NCBI RefSeq assembly: GCF_003313335.1
Contig: NZ_QMHP01000006.1
Location: forward strand, 186,001 to 250,000
Reading direction: 5' to 3'
Length of the DNA: 64,000 nucleotides
Source: Pedobacter zeaxanthinifaciens
Lineage (GTDB): Bacteria; Bacteroidota; Bacteroidia; Sphingobacteriales; Sphingobacteriaceae
Shown here: positions 25,076 through 34,187 of the stretch, one piece after another
How positions within the stretch are numbered: the first letter of the stretch is position 1
Layout: each line of letters opens with the position of its first letter
The notes under the pieces: generated by a model
The model's input: the letters and a program-made list of their open reading frames with translations, nothing else
What the model was told of the DNA's origin: nothing
Database searches by the model: none
Program-made: the position numbers and the translations under genes

Positions 25076-25083
25076 TATTTTTG
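25076..25083 (+). promoter_or_regulatory. -7 box directly ahead of the GT gene at 25090
   Basis: TATTTTTG fits TAnnTTTG and ends only 6 bp before the ATG. This would give a transcript with almost no leader. No good TTG is seen at -33. Confidence 0.4.
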
Positions 25084-25089
25084 TAATAC

Positions 25090-25986
25090 ATGATATCAAT
25101 AGTAATTGCCTCAGTGAATGAGAAGCAACTTCAGGACATTAAGCTGAATATTTCTCAAACTATTGGCGTAGCATACGAATTAATTGTCTTCGAAAATTCA
25201 AATGGCGAACGTGGTCTTTGTGCAATTTATAATCAGGGAGCTAGTGAAGCGAAATACGAATTAGTATGCTTCATGCATGAAGATATTGAGCTTAAAACTA
25301 AGGACTGGGGCAAAATAGTTGTTGATTTGTTTACTGAAAATGAAAAACTAGGAGTTGTTGGTGTAGCAGGTAGTGCGTATAAGTCATTGGCACCATCAGG
25401 CTGGGGTTCAGAGAGTTTTGAAAAGCCAACTAATTTTTTCAACTACATTCAGTATTTTAAAAGGAGTGAAACCAAAGAAATACATGCATATTACAACCCA
25501 AATAACGTAAAGTTTGAAAAGGTTGTGGCTGTTGACGGAATGTGGATGTGTTCTACAAAAACCGTGGTGTCAAGAAATCCTTTTGATGATGATCTTTTTA
25601 AGGGATTTCACTGTTACGACTTAGATTTTTGCTTAAATGTTGGCAGTAATTATGATATTATCGTCTCTTTTGAAGTACTAATGGCTCATTTTTCTGAGGG
25701 AGGGTATGACAAAACATGGTTCTTTGAAACGCTAAAGCTACACGAAAAGTGGAAAGGGCAGCTACCTAGATGTACCATAAGCTTAACATACGGAGAAAAG
25801 CAACTAATAGAAAAGCGGGCATACAAAAGAATTATTTCTAAACTAGTTGAGTTAAATTTTAAGCGTTCAGAAATCATTAACTTCCTAAATCAACAAAAAA
25901 CGAAATTCGGTATTGACAGGGCGCTCTTTTTAAAGCTGAAATTTTATCTTATAAAGTTTATTTACTTTGGCAAACGGGTTAAATAG
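25090..25986 (+). CDS. GT-A fold glycosyltransferase (Glyco_tranf_2_5/StrF-like)
   Basis: A 298-residue protein resembling the StrF-like glycosyltransferase-2 subgroup. Seen: the N-terminal strand ISIVIASVNEKQ, FENSNGERGLCAIYNQGASEAKYELVC, the acidic HEDIE motif near 60-64 standing in for DxD, GVVGVAGS, and VDGMWMCSTKTV with a later HCYDLDFCLN segment. There are no membrane segments. It is the only rightward gene within the leftward glycan block and converges on the DUF5672 gene (3 bp apart). It is related to the gene at 27527. Sugar specificity is unknown. Confidence 0.78.
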   Translation: MISIVIASVNEKQLQDIKLNISQTIGVAYELIVFENSNGERGLCAIYNQGASEAKYELVCFMHEDIELKTKDWGKIVVDLFTENEKLGVVGVAGSAYKSLAPSGWGSESFEKPTNFFNYIQYFKRSETKEIHAYYNPNNVKFEKVVAVDGMWMCSTKTVVSRNPFDDDLFKGFHCYDLDFCLNVGSNYDIIVSFEVLMAHFSEGGYDKTWFFETLKLHEKWKGQLPRCTISLTYGEKQLIEKRAYKRIISKLVELNFKRSEIINFLNQQKTKFGIDRALFLKLKFYLIKFIYFGKRVK

Positions 25987-25989
25987 ACG

Positions 25990-26781
25990 CTATAAACAAC
26001 CGGCTATTTTGTCTTTCCAAAAATCTAAGTGTTTTTCCCAAGCATGGCAGCCAAAAGGCAATTTTTCTTGGTTAATTTCGAAAGCGGTTTCAGGATAAGT
26101 TTCTATTGAAAATTTACAAGCAATCTTGTAATTAGGTATGTGTAACCTCTTTCTTTTTCGATTAATTTCTATTGACCAGAAAAGATCTTCGTTGAAAGCT
26201 AAATTCCTTAATCCAATATAGTAGTCGGCAAGTTTTTTCTCTTTGATGCTTAGTTCGTAAAATAGCTTGATATTCCTAAGTGAAAAACCTCCATTGCCTA
26301 CCTTGTTGTAGAACTGCTTGCTTTTGGGCAATCCATTTCGTTTAACATTAAACTTGGTATACCAATAGCTTTTTAATTTGAATATAGCCACTTTGATAGC
26401 ATTGCTATTTTTTATTGGCTTTAACCAAGGGGCGCCAATGTAATCAAAACCTAAACCGCACCAGTAGTTAAGGTCGTCTTTAAACACATATGCATCAGTT
26501 TGATAAATTAGCATGAACTGATATGACAAAAAGCTTTGGTAAAATTGCGAGGACAACATCAGCTCATTATAACCATGAATGTCTTTGAAAAAATGATCGT
26601 CAAAAACGATAACGTTATCAAATGGATACTTCTCCAATAATGCATTCACGTTAAGATGCCTGGGCTTAACCATCACTATATCGTTGTTTTTAAATATGTG
26701 GAAGCATTGCGTTAAAGAGATTTCTTCATAGCAGCTTAGTGCATTTTTATAAATTGGAACTACAACAACATTGTTATTCAT
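25990..26781 (-). CDS. DUF5672 putative glycosyltransferase
   Basis: A 263-residue protein of the DUF5672 family. Seen: VVVPIYKNALSCYEEISL near the start, IVFDDHFF, MLIYQTDAYVFKD near 90-102 (the DAYVF element acts as the DxD-like sugar-nucleotide site), IGAPW, VGNGGFSLRN, NEDLFWS, and FGCHAWEKH near the end. DUF5672 proteins are found in lipopolysaccharide and glycan clusters and are thought to be GT-A enzymes; biochemical proof is scarce. It is 3 bp downstream of the GT2 gene in the same transcript. Confidence 0.8.
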   Translation of the reverse strand: MNNNVVVVPIYKNALSCYEEISLTQCFHIFKNNDIVMVKPRHLNVNALLEKYPFDNVIVFDDHFFKDIHGYNELMLSSQFYQSFLSYQFMLIYQTDAYVFKDDLNYWCGLGFDYIGAPWLKPIKNSNAIKVAIFKLKSYWYTKFNVKRNGLPKSKQFYNKVGNGGFSLRNIKLFYELSIKEKKLADYYIGLRNLAFNEDLFWSIEINRKRKRLHIPNYKIACKFSIETYPETAFEINQEKLPFGCHAWEKHLDFWKDKIAGCL

Positions 26782-26784
26782 GAG

Positions 26785-27537
26785 CTAGCTTTTTCTGCCT
26801 TTAATGTAATGCCTTATTCTTCTTACTTTATAGCGTAAATAAGTTAGTAAGCCTAAGTGCCTTAGAATAATTCGATCTCTATCTTTAAAGAATGCATCGT
26901 CTACAAACGAACTAGAATAACCACCTTCAGCGTATTCAGCTATCAAATAAGGCAAATACTTGAATTTATATAGTTTATCGCCAAAACATCTGATATTAAG
27001 ATCATGATCAGCCCGGATTTTATAAGCTAAATTATATTGGTACTGCGAAAAAATATTTTTAGGATAGAAAATACATTGATGCGGAATATTAAGGGCCGCC
27101 ACTTGAAAGGCGCTGTAAGGAAACCCCTTAATTTTACCACCTATTTTTATATTTCCATAATAAACAGTGTTGATGTCTTTTAGTGCATAGCACATTTCGC
27201 TAAATCCGGCTTCTAGGCGGTCATCTGCCCCTAAAAAGAAAAGCCATTCACCTGCGGCAATGTTAGCTCCCTTATTCATAGCATCATATATTCCGCGGTC
27301 AGGCTGCGACTGCCAAAAAGCTACATTTTCGGCGTGTGCCTTTACGATGGAAATAGTGTTGTCATTACTTCCAGCATCTAAAATAATGTGCTCAATATTA
27401 GGGTAGTTTTGCTCAATAACACTGCCAATACATCTCTCAATAAATTGCTCCGCGTTAAATACGGGTGTAATTACACTTATTAATGGAACGCTCTCATCCC
27501 GCTTTTTACCAAGTCCGTAACCACCTTTAATGTCCAT
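26785..27537 (-). CDS. Family 2 glycosyltransferase
   Basis: A 250-residue GT2 enzyme of the WcaA/short-form type. Seen: ISVITPVFNAEQFIERCIGS, LDAGSNDNT near 53-61 (nucleotide-binding aspartate), RGIYDAMNKGANIAAGEW, LGADDRLE near 103-110 (DxD-like), then a C-terminal half with RADHDLNIRCF. It overlaps the next gene upstream (27527-28333) by 11 bp. Galactofuranosyl and other hexosyl transferases share this layout, so the sugar cannot be assigned. Confidence 0.88.
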   Translation of the reverse strand: MDIKGGYGLGKKRDESVPLISVITPVFNAEQFIERCIGSVIEQNYPNIEHIILDAGSNDNTISIVKAHAENVAFWQSQPDRGIYDAMNKGANIAAGEWLFFLGADDRLEAGFSEMCYALKDINTVYYGNIKIGGKIKGFPYSAFQVAALNIPHQCIFYPKNIFSQYQYNLAYKIRADHDLNIRCFGDKLYKFKYLPYLIAEYAEGGYSSSFVDDAFFKDRDRIILRHLGLLTYLRYKVRRIRHYIKGRKS

Positions 27538-28333
27538 TTTTCAGTCTCTTTTTAATGCCATTTACCATACGCACAAAAAATAGACTTAATGGATTTCCGC
27601 AAAGTCTACCTAAAAAAGTGCCCGACAGATAGAAGTTTGTTGAGTTTGTCTGTATCCATCGGCTTCTGAAAAAATGATCGTATTTTTTGATCATTTTTTC
27701 TCGCAGCTTAAAAAACGATTGGTCTTTGTTGCCCCGGCTTTTATGGGTGAGGTTAAAAGCAATAACGTAGCTTGAAAATCCACTAAGCTCAGCTCGCAAA
27801 CATAAGTCAGTCGCATATAAATGAAAGCCTTTTAAATCAGCCGAAACATTAAGGTAGGTATGATTTTTAACCACGATAAAATTCTCGTCCAGCGAATGAA
27901 CTTTCTGAGGAAAATTTCCTTTGCTCATAAACAAGTCATCGGGGTAAGAAATGTGGTAAACGATATGGTTTGGGCCTTTTGCACCTGCATTGCCACAAAC
28001 CGCCCATGTTGAATCCTTTTCGGACAGCTCTTCTAGGCGAGCTCTTAAGTCATCAATATTATCTTTATTGAATAAAATATCCTGATGGCAGATAATGATG
28101 TATTTTCCCGTCGCTTGCTGCAAAAATAAGTTGATTCCCTGGTAACCGTCAAAGTTGTTTTTATCGCAATTGTCTAGATAGATGAACTCCGTATTCTGCT
28201 CGTTAAATCCGGCTGCTTGTAAAGATTCCAATAAAAGAGCATACTCCTCGCCCCTGCTTACTAATGTGCAAACAGAAAATTCATACGCATTAACTTGTTC
28301 TTCAATTGATTTCGCTCCAAGGTAGCCAATCAT
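27527..28333 (-). CDS. GT-A fold glycosyltransferase (Glyco_tranf_2_5-like)
   Basis: A 268-residue protein of the same general class as the gene at 25090. Seen: FSVCTLVSRGEEYALLLESL, IYLDNCDKNNFDGYQGINLFLQ, IIICHQDILF near 96-105 (HQDI in place of DxD), WAVCGNAG, and HLYATDLCLRAELSGF. The start lies 3 bp after the stop of the ABC transporter gene, and the end overlaps the GT2 start by 11 bp. It is probably one of a set that adds sequential sugars to a lipid carrier. Confidence 0.75.
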   Translation of the reverse strand: MIGYLGAKSIEEQVNAYEFSVCTLVSRGEEYALLLESLQAAGFNEQNTEFIYLDNCDKNNFDGYQGINLFLQQATGKYIIICHQDILFNKDNIDDLRARLEELSEKDSTWAVCGNAGAKGPNHIVYHISYPDDLFMSKGNFPQKVHSLDENFIVVKNHTYLNVSADLKGFHLYATDLCLRAELSGFSSYVIAFNLTHKSRGNKDQSFFKLREKMIKKYDHFFRSRWIQTNSTNFYLSGTFLGRLCGNPLSLFFVRMVNGIKKRLKNGH

Positions 28334-28336
28334 ACG

Positions 28337-30169
28337 TTAATCATTAAAAGTTTGCATCTCAATTAAGCGATAGTAAAGGCCTTTCTTAGCCAACAACGCT
28401 GTGTGCGAACCTTTCTCCACAATTTCTCCCTTGTCAATAACTGCAATTTCGTCGGCATGTTGTATGGTGCTTAGTCTGTGTGCAATAACAATAGAAGTAC
28501 GGTTTTGCATCAAGTTGTTTAAAGCTTCTTGCACCAATTTTTCCGATTCTGTATCTAACGCAGAAGTGGCCTCATCCAATAACATAATCGGCGGATTTGC
28601 CAGCACTGCCCTTGCAATACACACCCTTTGGCGTTGACCACCAGATAATTTATTACCACGATCACCTACATTAGTTTGATAGCCGTTTTCCGTGTTAACA
28701 ATAAATTCATGGGCATTGGCAATTTTTGCTGCGTTAACAACTTCCTCTTCAGTTGCATCAGGTTTGCCAAAGGCAATGTTGTTAAAAATGGTATCATTAA
28801 ATAAAAACGATTCCTGATTAACGATGCCCATTTGTGCCCTAATACTTTCTACAGTTAAATCTTTATAATCATGACCGTCTATCACCAAACTACCTTCTTT
28901 AGGGTCGTGAAAGCGAGGCATCAAATCCATCAAGGTACTTTTACCGCCCCCAGATGGGCCAACCAAAGCTACAGTTTTGCCTTTATTTATCGTTACGTTG
29001 ATGTTTTTCAGAATCTGTTTATCACCGTAAGCAAAACTTACATTGTTCAAAATTAGCGCTTCGTTAAAGTTATCAAGTGTTTTTGCATCAGCTTTATTGG
29101 TCAGTTCAGCTTTTGTATCAATCAATTCCAATACCCTTTCTCCAGCGGCAATACCAGAGTGGATACCACTAAATGAATCTGTAAGTGCTTTGGCTGGGCG
29201 CATTACTTGAGAGAAAATAGCAATATAAGCAATGAAATCTGCAGGAGCTAACGCATTTTCTTCATTATGTAGAATTAAAGTGCCGCCATACCAAACAATA
29301 ACGGCAACCATCAGCACGCCAAGAAACTCCGAAACTGGCGAGCCAAGTTGTTGGCGACGCACCATTTTTCTGTTAAGGTTAGAGTAGAAGATGTTTTCTT
29401 GGTTAAATTTTTCTTTGATCCTCTCTGATGAATTGAAGGCCTTAATGATTTTGATACCACTTAATGCTTCGTCCAAAAAGCCAATCATTTTAGCGAAAGA
29501 TTCATGAGCTTCCTTAGCCTGTTGCTTTAATCTTTTTACAATTTTGCTGATGATAAATCCAGAAACTGGAATAACTAAAAGAGAAAAAAGGGTTAGTTTG
29601 GCAGAAATGGTAAGCAACATGATGATGTAAACAATTAGCGTTACCGGTTCTTTAAATACCACTTGCAGGGTATTGGTAACGGTAAACTGCACCACCTGCA
29701 CATCCGAAGCAACCTTTGAAATGATATCTCCCTTTCGTTCATTGTTGAAAAAGCCAACATGCAAATTCATTACATTGTTAAATACCGAACGCCTGAAATT
29801 TAGTAAGGTGTGCACCCTTAAATCTTCCATAATACGCTGCGAGAAATATTTGAAAAGATTTGAAAGCAGTACAGAAATAACAATTACAACACACACATAA
29901 GCAAGCGTTTTTTCAGCACCAACTGAGTCGATTGAATTGTTCACAAAAGCTCTAAATTTCCCTAGGATATCAAATGTAGAGAGATGTTCGGCTGCCGGCT
30001 TAACCTCAACTTCTGATTTTTTAGTTTTTAAAAGAGTTTCAAAAAGAGGCGATAAAAGCGCAAGATTTAATGTGCCAAAAATGATGGACAACATTGTAGC
30101 TATTACATAGGGTATAGCAAATTTTTCTATGGGTTTAGCAAAGGATAATAACCTAAAATATATTTTCAT
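28337..30169 (-). CDS. MsbA-like ABC transporter, fused permease-ATPase
   Basis: A 610-residue half-transporter that would act as a homodimer to flip a lipid or lipid-linked glycan across the inner membrane. Six membrane helices lie in residues 1-340. The ATPase domain has Walker A GPSGGGKST near 405, a Q-loop in GIVNQESFLF, signature LSGGQRQR near 510, Walker B MLLDEATSALD near 530 and the switch histidine in IAHRLSTI. It heads the leftward operon with the two GT genes, the DUF5672 gene and (beyond the convergent gene) the Galf unit, so export of the cluster's product is a fair inference. MsbA itself (lipid A flipping) is the alternative. Confidence 0.88.
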   Translation of the reverse strand: MKIYFRLLSFAKPIEKFAIPYVIATMLSIIFGTLNLALLSPLFETLLKTKKSEVEVKPAAEHLSTFDILGKFRAFVNNSIDSVGAEKTLAYVCVVIVISVLLSNLFKYFSQRIMEDLRVHTLLNFRRSVFNNVMNLHVGFFNNERKGDIISKVASDVQVVQFTVTNTLQVVFKEPVTLIVYIIMLLTISAKLTLFSLLVIPVSGFIISKIVKRLKQQAKEAHESFAKMIGFLDEALSGIKIIKAFNSSERIKEKFNQENIFYSNLNRKMVRRQQLGSPVSEFLGVLMVAVIVWYGGTLILHNEENALAPADFIAYIAIFSQVMRPAKALTDSFSGIHSGIAAGERVLELIDTKAELTNKADAKTLDNFNEALILNNVSFAYGDKQILKNINVTINKGKTVALVGPSGGGKSTLMDLMPRFHDPKEGSLVIDGHDYKDLTVESIRAQMGIVNQESFLFNDTIFNNIAFGKPDATEEEVVNAAKIANAHEFIVNTENGYQTNVGDRGNKLSGGQRQRVCIARAVLANPPIMLLDEATSALDTESEKLVQEALNNLMQNRTSIVIAHRLSTIQHADEIAVIDKGEIVEKGSHTALLAKKGLYYRLIEMQTFND

Positions 30170-30280
30170 TCAAAATGTACAAAGACAACAAAGTTACAGT
30201 AATTTAAATAATCTTGTATCATAAGGCTGTCTTAACTGCTTGTATTTGCGATAAATGATAAATTGTGTTTCTTTGTTGAT

Positions 30281-31195
30281 ATGATTAAGGCCAAAGTAGA
30301 TATCGACCAGTTAATTGAAAAAATTGCGCAAGGCGATGTGCGGGCCTTGGCTAGGGCCTTAACTTTTGTTGAAAACGATATTTCGCCTGCAAACGAATTA
30401 CTAAAAAAGCTTAAGCCCAAAAATGAAACACCAATTATTGGTATAACGGGTCCGCCGGGAGCAGGAAAAAGTACTTTGGTTAATGCTATTACGGATGTGT
30501 TTTGCCAACGACACCTCCGGGTGGCGATATTGGCTGTTGATCCCACTTCGCCTTTTAATTACGGATCGCTTTTAGGAGATAGGATCCGGATGGCTAAGCA
30601 TTTCAACCATCCGGATGTGTATATCAGATCAATTGCCACTAGAGGTTCTCTTGGTGGTCTTTCAAGTAAAACCATGGAAATGCTTGATGTACTAAGAGCG
30701 GCTGCTTTCGATGTAATCCTAGTAGAAACCGTAGGTGTTGGCCAATCCGAAGTAGAAATTGCCGGTTTAGCTGATAAAACAGTTTTGGTATTAGTGCCGG
30801 AAGCTGGCGATGAAATTCAGCACATCAAATCTGGACTAATGGAGATTGCGCAAGCCTTCGTAGTCAATAAAGCAGATCGAGAAGGGGCGGATGGTTTCGC
30901 TAATAAACTTCAAAAAATGCTGAGGGAGCAGTATCAAAGTATTCCCGTTTTTAAAACCGTTGCAGAAAAGGCTTTGGGAGTTGAAGCTTTATGCGACTGG
31001 ATGTTAAACACCCAAACAATGCCAAACAATAAAAAAGCTTACCTGCTAGCTCAAAAAGCATTTCAATTAATTGAGGCAAAAAGGATGAAAGATGTTGATA
31101 AGACAAAACTGATATCGTTACTAGAAAATAGGCAAAATTCAGAGAATTTTAATCTTTATGCATTTGTTGATGACTTTGAAGCAGGTGTTTTGTAA
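30281..31195 (+). CDS. meaB: Methylmalonyl-CoA mutase-associated GTPase MeaB
   Basis: MeaB is the G-protein chaperone that protects and reloads B12-dependent methylmalonyl-CoA mutase. The 304-residue protein has GITGPPGAGKSTLVNAI near 53-69 and VDPTSPFNYGSLLGDRIRM near 86-104. Further motifs are SIATRGSLGGLS, ETVGVGQSE near 149-157 and the base-recognition NKAD near 196. I choose the ATG at 30281; the frame is open for six more codons from a TTG. It is divergent from the ABC transporter. The mutase B12-binding subunit is at 59661; the catalytic subunit is outside the window. An ArgK label would be outdated. Confidence 0.92.
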   Translation: MIKAKVDIDQLIEKIAQGDVRALARALTFVENDISPANELLKKLKPKNETPIIGITGPPGAGKSTLVNAITDVFCQRHLRVAILAVDPTSPFNYGSLLGDRIRMAKHFNHPDVYIRSIATRGSLGGLSSKTMEMLDVLRAAAFDVILVETVGVGQSEVEIAGLADKTVLVLVPEAGDEIQHIKSGLMEIAQAFVVNKADREGADGFANKLQKMLREQYQSIPVFKTVAEKALGVEALCDWMLNTQTMPNNKKAYLLAQKAFQLIEAKRMKDVDKTKLISLLENRQNSENFNLYAFVDDFEAGVL

Positions 31196-31369
31196 GCGTG
31201 TATTAAATTTAGTACTCCTGTGCTGTTTGTAATAAATCACTCCGTTCTTGGTATCATTCCAGTATTTCTTTAAATTCCACTTTAAAATAGCTGTGTATCA
31301 ATTAAAAAACTTGTTTTTTAAGGTTTTTTGCGCTTAAGGGCAGGTTTGGAACGGAGTTTGTGTAACGTT

Positions 31370-31398
31370 TTGAGATTATAAAAATTTGTTTAATTTTG
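31370..31398 (+). promoter_or_regulatory. Promoter of the major OmpA gene
   Basis: TTG (31370-31372) and TAATTTTG (31391-31398) are 18 bp apart, a close fit to the Bacteroidota consensus. The 5' UTR would be about 47 bases. The strongly adapted codon use of the gene suggests high expression. Confidence 0.65.
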
Positions 31399-31451
31399 TA
31401 ATGCAAAAAATTATACAATAAAATATTTTGTTTAACCTTAAAAAGAAAATT

Positions 31452-32789
31452 ATGAATTATTCTACTTTAAAAAAGGGCGTTGCAGCTTCTTTAGTAGCTT
31501 TAGTGGGAGTAACATCTCTTGCTAGCGCTCAGGATGCTCCAGCAACTAGCTCATCTGCCAAGGTATTTGGTGGTAGAGCACAGTACAGAACCTGGTCTTT
31601 AGGTGTTAATGCAGGTGTTTTGGCTCCAGTTGTAGTAACTGGCGGTGCAAACGACTATTCTAACTGGGATGTTAACTTAGGTTATGGTATCTCTTTACGT
31701 AAGCAATTAGGCCATGCTTTTGGTTTAGAAGCTAATGTTTTCCGTGGAAAAGTTTCGGGTAACAACGAAAAAGTTGGTGCTCCTAACAACATGTTCGAAA
31801 CTGAGCTTCAGTATGCTGCTGATATCAGAGGTGTTGTAAACGTTGCAACTGTTGACTTCTTACGTCGCGAAAACTCAGTTAATTTCTTCGTTACTGCTGG
31901 TTACGGTTTAGCTGCTTACAATCCAATTGTAACTGCTTCAAATGGTACAGTAACTAACTGGAAAACTTTGAAAGAAGCTAGAGGTATCAATGATTCTTAT
32001 GTGAAACAAGCGTACATCCCTGTAGGTGCTGGTATCAAGTTCAAAGTTTCTGATCGTGTATCTTTCAACTTAGCTTATACTATGAACTTTGTTGACGGTG
32101 ATAACTTCGATGGAACTTATGCTAAAACGCCTTCTAACGATAAGTTTTCTTACACTTCAGCTGGTTTAGAGTTCTCATTAGGTTCTAAATCTAAACCTAA
32201 CTTGGATTGGGTTAACCCATTAGCTATGATGTATGATGAATTGAAAGATCCTTCATTACGTCAAGAAGTTGAGGCTTTGAAAAACCGTGTTGCTAACGTA
32301 GAAAAATCTGTTGAAGATTTGAAAAAAGATAGCGATGGTGACGGTGTTGCTGATATGTTTGACAAAGAACCTAATTCAGCTCCAGGTGCTGTAGTTGATG
32401 GTTCTGGTCGTACAATCAAATTCCCTGAGCCAACTACTACTGCTGCTGCTACTTCAAGCGTAACTGGTTTCGAAACTATCCAGTTTGAGTTCAACAGTTC
32501 AGTATTGAAAACAGAATCATACCCTACTTTAGATAAATTATCTTCTATCTTGCGTGAAAACGGTGGTAAAGTGACTGTAGCTGGTCACGCTTCAAGCGAA
32601 GGTACTGCTGCATACAACATGAAGTTATCTAAAGATAGAGCTAACTCAGTAAAAACTTACTTAGTAAATTCAGGTGTTAACGCTAGCAGCGTAGCTGTTA
32701 AAGGTTACGGTGAAACTAAACCAATTGCTTCTAACGATACAGAAGAAGGTCGTATTCAAAACCGTCGCGTTGAAACTTCTAGAAACTAA
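31452..32789 (+). CDS. Major OmpA-family outer-membrane protein
   Basis: A 445-residue protein with a signal peptide (about 1-27, ending LASAQ). An N-terminal beta-barrel (about 40-260) has many alternating strands. A linker carries a calcium-binding thrombospondin type-3 repeat, DSDGDGVADMFDKEP, near 292-306. The C-terminal OmpA peptidoglycan-binding domain (about 330-445) has FEFNSSVL, GHASSEGTAAYNMKLSKDRA and QNRRVE. The start is the ATG 31452, not the TTG 24 bp upstream. The gene shows the strongest codon bias seen by eye in the window (mostly GGT, GTT, GCT, AAC), as expected of an abundant envelope protein. A strong terminator follows. Confidence 0.93.
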   Translation: MNYSTLKKGVAASLVALVGVTSLASAQDAPATSSSAKVFGGRAQYRTWSLGVNAGVLAPVVVTGGANDYSNWDVNLGYGISLRKQLGHAFGLEANVFRGKVSGNNEKVGAPNNMFETELQYAADIRGVVNVATVDFLRRENSVNFFVTAGYGLAAYNPIVTASNGTVTNWKTLKEARGINDSYVKQAYIPVGAGIKFKVSDRVSFNLAYTMNFVDGDNFDGTYAKTPSNDKFSYTSAGLEFSLGSKSKPNLDWVNPLAMMYDELKDPSLRQEVEALKNRVANVEKSVEDLKKDSDGDGVADMFDKEPNSAPGAVVDGSGRTIKFPEPTTTAAATSSVTGFETIQFEFNSSVLKTESYPTLDKLSSILRENGGKVTVAGHASSEGTAAYNMKLSKDRANSVKTYLVNSGVNASSVAVKGYGETKPIASNDTEEGRIQNRRVETSRN

Positions 32790-32812
32790 TTCTTTCTAGT
32801 AAAAAATATAAA

Positions 32813-32845
32813 AGAGTCCCGGTTTTATATCGGGACTCTTTTTTT
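32813..32845 (+). terminator. Intrinsic terminator after ompA-like gene
   Basis: AGAGTCCCG (32813-32821) pairs with CGGGACTCT (32831-32839), a perfect 9-bp stem, followed by an eight-base T run. A -7 box TAATTTTG for the next gene starts at 32851. Confidence 0.9.
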
Positions 32846-32850
32846 ATGCC

Positions 32851-32858
32851 TAATTTTG
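32851..32858 (+). promoter_or_regulatory. -7 box of the ridA-rarD-recG promoter
   Basis: TAATTTTG fits TAnnTTTG and sits 31 bp before the ridA ATG, right after the ompA terminator. No clear -33 TTG at the right distance. Confidence 0.45.
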
Positions 32859-32889
32859 CGCTATAAATCTTAATACATACTAACATATC

Positions 32890-33270
32890 ATGAAGAAAAT
32901 TATCCATTCAACTAATGCTCCCGCTCCAATAGGCCCATATAGCCAAGCTGTAATAGCTAATGGTTTCTTATTTGCATCAGGTCAAATTGCAATTAACCCA
33001 GAAAGTAATGAGCTCAACATCGATTCTTTAGAAGAAGAGACACATCAAGTAATGCGCAACATTAAAGCTCTGTTGGTAGAGTCGGAATATGGCTTCGAAC
33101 ATATTGTAAAAACCACCATATTTTTGTCGGACATGTCTTTATTTGCTGCCGTAAATGAAATCTATGGATCTTATTTCGAAAGCGACTTTCCTGCAAGAGA
33201 AACCGTAGCGGTTAAAGGTCTTCCTAAAGGCGTAAACGTAGAGATTTCTGTAACTGCATATAAAGGCTAG
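32890..33270 (+). CDS. ridA: RidA family enamine/imine deaminase
   Basis: RidA hydrolyses reactive 2-aminoacrylate and related imines made by PLP enzymes. The 126-residue protein has the full family signature: APAPIGPYSQAVIANGFLFASGQ near 10-32, and RETVAVKGLPKGVNVEISVTA near the C-terminus, with the carboxylate-binding Arg in ARETV. Length is typical. RarD begins 3 bp after the stop, and recG 5 bp after RarD, so the three form a tight operon although their functions look unrelated. Confidence 0.93.
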   Translation: MKKIIHSTNAPAPIGPYSQAVIANGFLFASGQIAINPESNELNIDSLEEETHQVMRNIKALLVESEYGFEHIVKTTIFLSDMSLFAAVNEIYGSYFESDFPARETVAVKGLPKGVNVEISVTAYKG

Positions 33271-33273
33271 TCG

Positions 33274-34182
33274 TTGGTGTCAAGTAATAAAACAAAGTAT
33301 CTAGCCTCAGGTGTATTTGCTGCCGTTATTTGGGGTTTTTTTGCCATTCCTTTGCGCAATCTTCAAGGCTATCCATCTGAGCAGATTTTATATTACCGGA
33401 TTTTTACATCGTTACTGGTAATCTGGCTGGCTATCTTTTTATTTAGAAGAAAGGAATTGCTGGCAGATATCAGTTATTTTAAGCAAATTGATGGATTAAA
33501 ACGTAGGCAGCTGATATATCAGATTGTTGGCGCAACCATTTTATTGGTACTTAACTGGTACACTTTTATTTATGCCATCAACAATGTAAGTATCAAGTCG
33601 GGTGCTTTTGCTTACATGGTTTGCCCATTAATTACTGCCTTTGGCGGGTTCATCATTTTAAAGGAGCACCTGTACAAAATACAAATTGTGGCGCTTGTAC
33701 TAGCTACTGTAAGTATACTTATGCTTGCAACCGGCTCGTTGCTGGAAGTCACTTGGTCGGTGGTAATTGCTGCGCTATATGCGTTTTACCTAATTATACA
33801 GCGTAAAATGCAAGGACTTGATAAGCTAAATGTACTAGCGGTACAAATTACCATTTCTGTTATAATGATGCTTCCTTTCTTCATTTATCAGCATACGGGA
33901 TTGCCCTTGGAAAGTAGTTTTTGGTTGAACATTGTGCTTATCGCAGTGCTGTTCACAGTGTTTCCATTGTTTTTAAGCCTTTTTGCTTTAATCGGCATTC
34001 CATCGTCAACCTTGGGGATCATTATTTATATCAACCCTATTATTGCTTTTGCCGTAGCGATTATCTATTTTAAGGAAAAGATTGACCCGCACCAACTTAC
34101 TGCCTACGCACTATTGTTGTTTGCTGTTTTTCTGTTTAACTGGAACCTAATTAAAGGTATGATTACTTTTAAAAGAAATTAA
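33274..34182 (+). CDS. EamA/RarD-family permease
   Basis: A 302-residue membrane protein with ten hydrophobic segments in two EamA halves (about 8-145 and 150-295). Family signs are SGVFAAVIWGFFAIPLRNLQGYPSEQILYYRI near 10-40 and the second-half SSTLGIIIYINPIIAFAVA. RarD was named for chloramphenicol sensitivity; the transport substrate is not established. No ATG is available near the start: TTG 33274 and GTG 33277 are adjacent candidates, and the exact initiation codon is uncertain by one codon. Confidence 0.88.
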   Translation: MVSSNKTKYLASGVFAAVIWGFFAIPLRNLQGYPSEQILYYRIFTSLLVIWLAIFLFRRKELLADISYFKQIDGLKRRQLIYQIVGATILLVLNWYTFIYAINNVSIKSGAFAYMVCPLITAFGGFIILKEHLYKIQIVALVLATVSILMLATGSLLEVTWSVVIAALYAFYLIIQRKMQGLDKLNVLAVQITISVIMMLPFFIYQHTGLPLESSFWLNIVLIAVLFTVFPLFLSLFALIGIPSSTLGIIIYINPIIAFAVAIIYFKEKIDPHQLTAYALLLFAVFLFNWNLIKGMITFKRN

Positions 34183-34187
34183 AAGCT

